Shown one piece after another: positions 7,919-12,781 of a DNA stretch of 12,781 nt. The translations under genes were made by a program, and so were the position numbers. The stretch's first letter is position 1, and every line of letters starts with the position of its first letter. The notes beneath the pieces are model-generated. The model made no database searches. It saw nothing but the letters and a program-made list of their open reading frames with translations, and was not told where the DNA came from. Location: positions 1-12,781 of the forward strand of contig JAMCWS010000282.1 of NCBI GenBank assembly GCA_023480605.1, given 5' to 3'. This DNA is from a bacterium (GTDB taxonomy: Bacteria > Sumerlaeota > Sumerlaeia > MVZB01).

Positions 7919-8337
7919 GGCTGAATTTCTCCATATTCATCATCCAAAGCTTCCGTTGGCCGGTAGTTATTGGCCATTCGCTTGATGCCATCCATTAGGC
8001 GAACCACATGAAAGTTCATCAACAACCCAATCGGCAGGTTCATCAGGCGCAAGTGGGATAAGATTTGGGCCTCATCCACCGGATGCAGGCAGTCTTTGGC
8101 CTTCAGTTCGACCACAACCAAATTATTAACCACAAGATCGGCTCGAAAGCCACATTCGAGCTTTATCGTCTCATAAATCACGGGCACAGGCACTTGTTGC
8201 TGCACGTTTAATCCGGTCTTGGATAACTCATACGCCAGACATGCCTCATACGCCGATTCCAACAAACCAGGTCCCAAAGATTTATGCACCCTGATCCCGG
8301 CACCAATGATGGTCCTCGTTAATTGATTAATGTGCAT
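7915..8337 (-). CDS. GxxExxY family protein (PD-(D/E)XK-like fold)
   Basis: This encodes a 140-residue small protein of unknown role. The name-giving motif is clear: GLLESAY with Gly24, Glu27 and Tyr30, within LGPGLLESAYEACLAYEL (21-38). Asp67 (FRADLVV) and Glu77-x-Lys79 (VELKA) form a plausible PD-(D/E)XK nuclease-like core, consistent with the assignment of this family to that fold; activity has not been established to my knowledge. The typical C-terminal segment QILSHLRLMNLPIGLLMNF lies at 91-109. The gene separates lysS from the lolC/E gene, is visibly poorer in GC (55 of 120 bases, about 46%, over 8101-8220) and is preceded by a CAGAGA-type inverted repeat. Its TGA overlaps the next ATG by 4 bases, so the permease may be translationally coupled to it. 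A recent insertion is likely but inferred. The ATG at 8335-8337 has only a weak GGAA-type ribosome site. Confidence 0.92.
   Translation of the reverse strand: MHINQLTRTIIGAGIRVHKSLGPGLLESAYEACLAYELSKTGLNVQQQVPVPVIYETIKLECGFRADLVVNNLVVVELKAKDCLHPVDEAQILSHLRLMNLPIGLLMNFHVVRLMDGIKRMANNYRPTEALDDEYGEIQP
7927..7932 (-). promoter_or_regulatory. Ribosome binding site of the lolC-like gene inside the GxxExxY gene
   Basis: GGAGAA on the minus strand lies 8 bases before the permease ATG and within the last codons of the upstream gene (Gly-Glu of EYGEIQP). It supports the start at 7918 and makes coupling through the ATGA overlap plausible. Confidence 0.7.
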
Positions 8338-8376
8338 GTTCTTTGGTTCCGTAGTGGTTTTATTTTTACGACAGCA

Positions 8377-8420
8377 TTTTTTTAACCGCAGAGATCACAG
8401 AGGAAATGAGATCGCAGAGA
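8377..8420 (+). repeat. CAGAGA-type repeat, left arm
   Basis: The arm begins with seven T's and AACCGC and continues in variations of CAGAGA/CACAGAGGA. It pairs with 8590-8633 at 38 of 44 positions by hand alignment. A trailing CAACAGAGG at 8422-8430 continues the word series. The arm lies 40 bases upstream of the GxxExxY start codon. Confidence 0.85.
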
Positions 8421-8589
8421 ACAACAGAGGTAAAAATGCAAATGGTTAGGTTTAATGTCAAGTTGTTGATTATACGCCCTCTCTCTGCGCTGCTGATTTT
8501 ATATTCTAATGGTTACTGGTTGTATATATTTCGTTTTATTGGTGTGCTTGCCGGTGCTGCTGGTTTTGCATGTCGCCGGCGGTATACCG

Positions 8590-8633
8590 TCTCTGTGTCC
8601 TCATTTTCTCTGTGTTCTCCGCGGTTAAAAAAA
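8590..8633 (-). repeat. CAGAGA-type repeat, right arm
   Basis: This is the reverse complement of the left arm with six differences in 44 bases. It ends in seven A's at 8627-8633, 36 bases from the lysS stop codon. Read in the lysS direction the T run comes before the arm, so the arm does not look like an intrinsic terminator. Confidence 0.85.
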
Positions 8634-8669
8634 GTCCTTGAAAAACGTCTTCAACCAACGCCTTTTGCC

Positions 8670-10310
8670 CTACGCCTCGGGCCTGAGCAGCGGAAACAAA
8701 ATCACGTCCCTGATCGAGGGGCTGTCGGTCAGGAGCATGACGAGGCGGTCGATGCCGATCCCGAGGCCGCTGCACGGGGGCATGCCGAACTCGAGGGCGC
8801 GGACGTAATCGCGGTCGATTTCGCTCATCGCCTCCTCGTCGCCGGCCGCACGCCGGGCCAGTTGGTCCTCGAAGCTGGCGAGTTGCTCGACCGGGTCGTT
8901 GAGTTCGCTGTAGGCGTTGGCCATCTCCAGCCCGACGCAGTAAAACTCGAATCGCTCGGCCGTGGCCGGTTCGCCCGCCGCCGCCTTGGTCAGCGGACAG
9001 AGGCTCTTCGGATAATCCATGACGAAAGTCGGCTGGATAAGGGCCGGCTCGACGAGTTCCTCGAAAATGCCAAGGAGGGCCGCGTCGGGGGTGCGCGCTT
9101 CCTTCAGCACGCCGGCGATGGGCAGGCTCGCCGCGGCCGCCGGGCCGAGTTTTTCCCTCAACTCATCCATCGACCCCATCCCCCAGCGCAGGGCGTGTGG
9201 GGCCGACTCGTAGTTGTAGGCCGTCTCGCGTCCTTCGCCGGCCAGGGCGGCCGCTCGCGCCACCGCGTCCAGCACGCGCACGCGGCGGAAGGGCGCCTCC
9301 AGATCAATCGCCTGCCCTTGCCACGTGAGCGTCGCCCCGCCGGTCACCTCGCGCGCCGCCGCGCGGATGAGCGTCTCGGTCAGTTCCATCGTTTCGCGGT
9401 AGTCCCACCACGCCGTGTAGAGTTCGAGCATGGTGAACTCGGGATTGTGTCGCGTCGAGATCCCCTCGTTGCGGAAGTTGCGGTTGATTTCGTAAACTTT
9501 TTCGTAGCCGCCGACGACGAGACGTTTGAGGAACAACTCGGGGGCGATGCGCAGGTAAAGCGACATGTCGAGGGCGTTGTGGCGCGTGACGAACGGTCGC
9601 GCCGCCGCGCCGCCGCAGATGGCCTGCATCATCGGCGTTTCGACTTCCATGTAGCCTCGCTCGTCGAGGAAGCGGCGGATGAACTGGATTGTCCGGCTGC
9701 GGGCGCGGAAAATTTCGCGCACCTCGGGGTTGGCGATCAGGTCCACGTAACGCTGGCGGTAGCGCAGTTCCTTGTCCTTGAGGCCGTGCCACTTTTCCGG
9801 CAGCGGTCGCATCGACTTGGTCAGCAGGCGCAGTTCGGCGGCCTTGACGGTCAACTCGCCGTGCCTGGTGATGAACATCGTTCCCCGGACGCCGACGATG
9901 TCGCCCGCGTCGAGGCCCGATTTATAAAACTCGAACCCCGCGTCGTCGGTTTCGCCCTTTTTGACGTAAACCTGGATGGGGCCGCTCTGGTCGCGGACGA
10001 CGAGGAAACCGGCCTTGCCGAATGAACGGACGATCATCACCCGCCCGGCGATCGTGACCGGCTCGCCGCCGGCGATAAGTTCGGCCTGTCGGGCGCGGAT
10101 CTGGGCCGCCTGGTGAGTCGGCTCGAACGCGTGGGCGAAAAGCTGTAGTCCCGCCCGACGCAGGCGCTCGGCCTTTTCATAACGCTCGCGCACGAGGCGG
10201 TTTTCGTCGGCGGGCGAGGGCGGCCCGGCCGTCTCCGGCGCGGATTCGGCGTCGGGCTTCGGGGGGATCGGGTCGCCGGGAACGGGCGTGGCGGGGGAAT
10301 TGACATCCAT
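8670..10310 (-). CDS. lysS: Lysyl-tRNA synthetase, class II
   Basis: This encodes a 546-residue enzyme that charges tRNA-Lys. The N-terminal OB-fold anticodon-binding domain spans about 83-165 (VTIAGRVMIVRSFGKAGF, then DQSGPIQVYV). The catalytic class II core carries motif 1 (FLDERGYMEVETPMM, 214-228), motif 2 (YEINRNFRNEGISTRHNPEF, 273-292) and motif 3 (GLGIGIDRLVMLLTDSPSIR, 515-534, followed by DVILFPLLRP). EMANAYSELNDP (462-473) is the usual lysine-binding neighbourhood. The protein is about 40 residues longer than the Escherichia coli enzyme (505), mostly through a Pro/Ala-rich N-terminal tail (1-35) of unknown use. The ATG at 10308-10310 has AAGGAA about 9 bases before it, supporting the tailed form; no later ATG lies before the core. 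A promoter sits about 75 bases upstream. Confidence 0.97.
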   Translation of the reverse strand: MDVNSPATPVPGDPIPPKPDAESAPETAGPPSPADENRLVRERYEKAERLRRAGLQLFAHAFEPTHQAAQIRARQAELIAGGEPVTIAGRVMIVRSFGKAGFLVVRDQSGPIQVYVKKGETDDAGFEFYKSGLDAGDIVGVRGTMFITRHGELTVKAAELRLLTKSMRPLPEKWHGLKDKELRYRQRYVDLIANPEVREIFRARSRTIQFIRRFLDERGYMEVETPMMQAICGGAAARPFVTRHNALDMSLYLRIAPELFLKRLVVGGYEKVYEINRNFRNEGISTRHNPEFTMLELYTAWWDYRETMELTETLIRAAAREVTGGATLTWQGQAIDLEAPFRRVRVLDAVARAAALAGEGRETAYNYESAPHALRWGMGSMDELREKLGPAAAASLPIAGVLKEARTPDAALLGIFEELVEPALIQPTFVMDYPKSLCPLTKAAAGEPATAERFEFYCVGLEMANAYSELNDPVEQLASFEDQLARRAAGDEEAMSEIDRDYVRALEFGMPPCSGLGIGIDRLVMLLTDSPSIRDVILFPLLRPEA

Positions 10311-10389
10311 TCGACTGGGTTCCTTGACGACGTTCTGGAGGCGCCCGGCGGGGAGCGATCGGCCGCGCGAGGGTGGTCCAAGCCCATCG

Positions 10390-10417
10390 AGTTTATCGCA
10401 ACGGCGGGGGAAGTCAA
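10390..10417 (-). promoter_or_regulatory. Probable sigma70-type promoter of lysS
   Basis: On the minus strand TTGACT (plus AGTCAA, 10412-10417) and TAAACT (plus AGTTTA, 10390-10395) are separated by 16 bases. These match 5 of 6 and 4 of 6 consensus positions. Transcription would begin near 10383, giving a leader of about 70 bases before the lysS ATG. Confidence 0.55.
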
Positions 10418-10560
10418 GGAAGAGCCGGAAACCGCGTGGGGCGGCCGACTCGGCCGGGCGGGCAGGTTGGTGGGCAAGTCGGCCAACGACAGTAGACCGC
10501 GCCCGGGGACGGCGCGGGCCTTCGCGGGCGGCGCGGCACCGATTCCTTCGCTTTCGACTG

Positions 10561-10598
10561 ACAAATCATTTTGACAATCAAGCTGAAATGATTAGTGT
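10561..10598 (+). promoter_or_regulatory. Possible promoter and operator palindrome of the lipoprotein gene
   Basis: AATCATTT (10564-10571) and AAATGATT (10586-10593) form a perfect 8-bp inverted repeat with 14 bases between; counting outward it is 11 bp with one mismatch. A perfect TTGACA (10571-10576) starts on the last base of the left arm. A -10-like TAGTGT (10593-10598), which keeps the three most important consensus bases, follows at 16 bases. A regulator binding the palindrome would cover the promoter. The leader would be about 125 bases. Confidence 0.4.
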
Positions 10599-10729
10599 GG
10601 AGAGAAATGAACGGTCGCGCGCGTTCGCCCCCGGCGTGGCTTGTGAAGGTTTATCCGCCCCGGGGCGGAGCGCGGCGCCCGGCGGCCCGTCGGCCGGCGC
10701 CAGATTCCCGTCAGGAGTTCAGAGGCCCC

Positions 10730-11368
10730 ATGAAACCATCCGCTATTATCCGTTGGACCCCCGCGCTGGCCGGCGTTCTGGGTCTCGCCTTGCTTGCCGG
10801 TTGCGCGGCGGGGATCATTACCCCGACTGCTTATGAGTATCGCTACCGGGTCTTCGAGGCCAAGGAACCCTTGCCCGCCGATATGAAAGCGCCGATCTCC
10901 GAGGAACTGCTCAACGAGCGATTCCTTGGGCTGGGGATACTCAACCGCTCGATGGATCTGCTGGCCCAGGACGGCTTCGAGCTGTGGAAAATCAAGCGCG
11001 TCGACTCGACCAACAATTATACTTTCACCTTCCGGCGGCGGATCCCGGCCGGCTGGAGCCCCACTCCGGCGCCGATGGAATTCACCGGCATTTACCAGGC
11101 CCAGCCCCCCTACGAAACGACAACCTTCTACAGCCTGGCGCCCCGCTACCGCGGCTATACCGTCGGCATTTTCAAGCAGGGCGCGGAGGCGCAATTCATC
11201 GACGCCAACTGGAACGGCGACGTGCTGACCGCCCAGGAGGGTAATACTCAACATACCTTCATGCTGAGCGGCGACGGCCTGACCTTGTCGCACGTGCGCG
11301 ACGGTCTCGAACCGCAGAAGTTCGAGCGCAGCACCATGAACCTTTTGCGCGTCCAATCGGGCAAATAA
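10730..11368 (+). CDS. Predicted lipoprotein of unknown function
   Basis: This encodes a 212-residue secreted protein. A short positive N-terminus (MKPSAIIRW) is followed by a hydrophobic stretch and the lipobox LLAGC with Cys25, so signal peptidase II would cleave before Cys25 and the protein would be lipid-anchored. Residue 26 is Ala, not Asp, which by the E. coli rule favours the outer membrane. The mature part has no family I recognise. It contains an aromatic-rich YEYRYRVFEAKE near 34-45, then a mixed segment with several Tyr/Phe and FTFRRRIPAGW near 98-110, and ends in FERSTMNLLRVQSGK. The ATG at 10730 is chosen because the signal peptide starts there; AGAGG and a more distant AGGAG lie upstream. 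An upstream palindrome overlaps its likely promoter. It is convergent with rsmD, 25 bases apart, and is the only complete plus-strand gene here. Confidence 0.85.
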   Translation: MKPSAIIRWTPALAGVLGLALLAGCAAGIITPTAYEYRYRVFEAKEPLPADMKAPISEELLNERFLGLGILNRSMDLLAQDGFELWKIKRVDSTNNYTFTFRRRIPAGWSPTPAPMEFTGIYQAQPPYETTTFYSLAPRYRGYTVGIFKQGAEAQFIDANWNGDVLTAQEGNTQHTFMLSGDGLTLSHVRDGLEPQKFERSTMNLLRVQSGK

Positions 11369-11393
11369 CCGGCCCAATCAACGGTCAACCGAA

Positions 11394-11963
11394 TCAACGG
11401 GCGCGGCGATAGAAATCGATCCGGGTCCGGGAATAGATATCGCCGCGGACGCGCGCCAGGTCCCCGTACGTTTCGTCCAACCGATCCTTCCGTCCCGCCT
11501 GGGCGGCGATCCAGCCGCCGCCGGACAGCCAGGCGGGGGCGTGCGCGGCCAGTCGGCGCAGCGACTCGGCGCAAAGATCATGGCCGTACGGCGGATCGAG
11601 GAAGATAAGGTCGTAGCTCTCGCCGGCGGGCGGCTCCGGGCGATTGAGGAACGCCAGCGCGTCGCGCGCGTATATATGCGCCCGGTCGGCCCAGTCCAGG
11701 CGTGCGACGTTGGCGCGCAGCGCGGCGAGCGCCGATGCCGACTGCTCGACGAAGTCGGCGCGCGCCGCGCCCCGACTGAGCGCCTCGAGGCCGAGTGCGC
11801 CGCTGCCGGCGAAAGCGTCGAGCACCGCGGCGCCGGGGATCGCCGGAGTCAATATGCCGAAAAGCGAGGTGCGCACCCGCCCCAAGGTCGGCCGCGTCGC
11901 CAGGCCGGACGGGGTGTTGAGGATCGTGCCACGCCGCCGGCCGCCGATGATGCGCAGGCTCAT
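11394..11963 (-). CDS. rsmD: 16S rRNA (guanine(966)-N(2))-methyltransferase RsmD
   Basis: This encodes a 189-residue SAM-dependent enzyme that methylates G966 of 16S rRNA on the assembled small subunit. The N-terminus has the RsmD signature RIIGGRRRG (4-12), followed by the TRPTLGRVRTSLFGIL segment (23-38). The SAM-binding motif VLDAFAGSGALGLEALSRGA lies at 47-66 with the acidic FVEQSASAL after it. The catalytic DPPY motif is at 123-126, within FLDPPYGHD. Length is normal (about 185-200). The ATG at 11961-11963 begins directly before the conserved core; a longer frame would add an arginine-rich 18-residue head and is less likely. The start overlaps the stop of the upstream membrane protein gene as ATGA, so the two are probably translated together. 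Often coaD follows rsmD; here a convergent lipoprotein gene does. Confidence 0.95.
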   Translation of the reverse strand: MSLRIIGGRRRGTILNTPSGLATRPTLGRVRTSLFGILTPAIPGAAVLDAFAGSGALGLEALSRGAARADFVEQSASALAALRANVARLDWADRAHIYARDALAFLNRPEPPAGESYDLIFLDPPYGHDLCAESLRRLAAHAPAWLSGGGWIAAQAGRKDRLDETYGDLARVRGDIYSRTRIDFYRRAR

Positions 11964-12781
11964 GGCGCGCCGTCTCCGGCGGGCGGCGCGGCGCGGCCGC
12001 CGAACGCCCGAACCCAAAAGTTATCGAGCCGACCTTCGCGCAGCATGACCGGATAACCCGCCCAGACGCTGTCGCCGGGCAGGTAGAGCGAATGTTGAAT
12101 GGGGGCCGGGGGCGCCAGCGGCACGGGGCGGAACGGGCCGGCGGAAGCCGGGCGGTAAAGCAGTTGGTAATACCGGCCCCAGTATTCCTGATCGTAGGGA
12201 TCGTAGAGGACGAAATCGGCCGACGGATCGCCGGGCGAACGGTAAAAGCGCTGGTAGAATTCGATGAAATTCTGCGAGCAGCCGAGAAGCTGAACCCCGA
12301 CACCGAGCGCGAAGACAACCGGCACGGCGATGCGGGCCGCCGCCCCGGCCCCGCCGGCCAGCCACGCGGCGATGGGGATGGCCAGGAACGGGTGGATGAT
12401 GAAAATATGGCGCGGTCCCCAACACCACCCTCCGGCCCAGTTCTGCCACTTGGCGTGAACAACCAGCGGCACGACGACCAACAGGGCCATGGCGGCGGTG
12501 ACGGCCTTTGCGCGCGGATCGGGAGTGCGCCACAGCGGCCCCCAGCCGACCAGACCGAGCGCCAGGGCGGGCGAAAAGAAAAACAAGCCCTTGCCGACGC
12601 TGAAAAAGAATCCGTAAAGGCCGGCCAGCGCCGGCGCCGAAAAAGCGACTCCCTCGCGCTGGTCGGCATAGCCCACTTCAAACGGCCCGCCGAAATGGAG
12701 CGCGTTCAGGGTCAGAAGCACTCCCCCTGCCGCTACGGCCGGCAGGGCAAATGCCGTCCATGCCCACGCCCAATGGAGCCC
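11960..12781 (-). CDS. Polytopic membrane protein, GT-C (family 39-like) glycosyltransferase C-terminal part; 5' end outside window
   Basis: The frame is open through the right edge and the visible part is 273 residues. It shows an N-terminal visible helix (about 8-27), then NALHFGGPFEVGYAD (26-40), FSAPALAGLYGFFFSVGKGLFFFSPALAL (47-75), further helices near 96-110, 127-145 and 150-170, and KWQNWAGGWCWGPRHIFIIHPFLAIPIAAWL (111-141). I know the pattern 'FG.P...GY', 'GLYG..FS.GKGLF..SP' and 'W.GGW.WGPR...P..PFLAIP' from large membrane proteins related to dolichyl-phosphate-mannose mannosyltransferases, which take sugars from lipid carriers. The catalytic N-terminal loop is outside the window, so activity is unproven. 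A soluble C-terminal tail of about 100 residues follows. A GTG at 12719-12721 could be read as a start, but the frame and hydrophobic sequence continue before it, so I treat the gene as truncated. Confidence 0.75.
   Translation of the reverse strand, partial: GLHWAWAWTAFALPAVAAGGVLLTLNALHFGGPFEVGYADQREGVAFSAPALAGLYGFFFSVGKGLFFFSPALALGLVGWGPLWRTPDPRAKAVTAAMALLVVVPLVVHAKWQNWAGGWCWGPRHIFIIHPFLAIPIAAWLAGGAGAAARIAVPVVFALGVGVQLLGCSQNFIEFYQRFYRSPGDPSADFVLYDPYDQEYWGRYYQLLYRPASAGPFRPVPLAPPAPIQHSLYLPGDSVWAGYPVMLREGRLDNFWVRAFGGRAAPPAGDGAP

Larger units (their letters stand above)
8377..8633. mobile_element. MITE-like inverted-repeat element of 257 bp (inferred)
   Basis: Two 44-base arms, 38 of 44 complementary, enclose 169 AT-rich bases with no gene. 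The outer ends are TTTTTTTAACCGC and its complement GCGGTTAAAAAAA. A middle segment at about 8477-8494 (CCTCTCTCTGCGCTGCTG) is another imperfect instance of the word. I see no target-site duplication directly outside the arms (ACAGCA against GTCCTT), so mobility is a hypothesis. The element occupies most of the 332-base gap between the GxxExxY start and the lysS stop. Confidence 0.45.
10311..10729. other. Divergent intergenic region between lysS and the lipoprotein gene
   Basis: These 419 bases have no supported gene; open frames here are shadows or GC-rich noise. The region carries a lysS promoter on the minus strand (10390-10417) and a palindrome with an overlapping TTGACA on the plus strand (10561-10598) that would serve the lipoprotein gene. 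Confidence 0.6.

Noticed and set aside
8377..8633. CRISPR array in the repeat-rich spacer
   Set aside because: The repeats are inverted and degenerate with no regular unit-spacer pattern, and no cas genes are present.
8600..8669. Intrinsic terminator of lysS using the T runs near 8627-8648
   Set aside because: T runs are present on the minus strand but no stable stem directly precedes them.
8406..10025. 539-residue plus-strand open frame across the repeat element and lysS
   Set aside because: It is antisense to a fully conserved lysS; the translated sequence has no family features and its start lies in the CAGAGA repeat.
10592..11377. 261-residue minus-strand open frame opposite the lipoprotein gene
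   Set aside because: The plus-strand frame has a signal peptide and lipobox in the correct place, whereas the antisense frame has no motif.

Overview
The window is GC-rich bacterial chromosome (a hand count of one 60-base line in the lolC-like gene gives 65% GC). The host looks Gram-negative: it has a LolC/E permease with a LolD ATPase, which move lipoproteins to an outer membrane, a separate lipobox protein, and a diaminopimelate epimerase. I cannot assign a phylum. The short-period intergenic repeats resemble those I know from uncultured environmental lineages, but that is an impression only.

Layout from the left. Positions 1-86 hold the last 27 codons of what looks like a transposase. A gap follows, then three minus-strand metabolic or transport genes with large spaces between them: an aldo/keto reductase (492-1571), a zinc-type cation diffusion facilitator (2029-2988) and a Gfo/Idh/MocA oxidoreductase (3771-4799). 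Next comes dapF (4938-5771). The central block, read on the minus strand, is lysS (8670-10310), a small GxxExxY protein gene (7915-8337), the lolC/E-like permease gene (6686-7918) and lolD (5884-6603), followed by dapF. A good sigma70-type promoter lies ahead of lysS. A lipoprotein of unknown function is encoded on the plus strand (10730-11368). It converges on rsmD (11394-11963), which overlaps by 4 bp the end of a large membrane protein gene that runs off the right edge (11960-12781).

How the genes relate. LolC/E and LolD form one lipoprotein-release machine. LysRS followed by LolC/E and LolD is an order I know from other Gram-negative bacteria, so the GxxExxY gene looks like an insertion into it. 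That gene has visibly lower GC (about 46% in 120 bases counted) and its stop codon overlaps the lolC start as ATGA. DapF makes meso-diaminopimelate for peptidoglycan and lysine, which fits loosely beside lysyl-tRNA synthetase.

The most unusual signal lies in the spacers. Three spacers of the lysS-to-oxidoreductase block contain palindromes built from degenerate short words, with a different word family in each type: CAGAGA-type between lysS and the GxxExxY gene, CTCCAGGC/GGCTCTAGGC-type on both sides of lolD, and CGATCA-type ahead of the oxidoreductase. A fourth family, GTGAATCCGCGTGA, appears twice elsewhere. I found no CRISPR array, RNA gene or recognisable defence system. Nothing here amounts to a clearly new biological system; the spacer repeats and the GxxExxY cassette deserve the second look.
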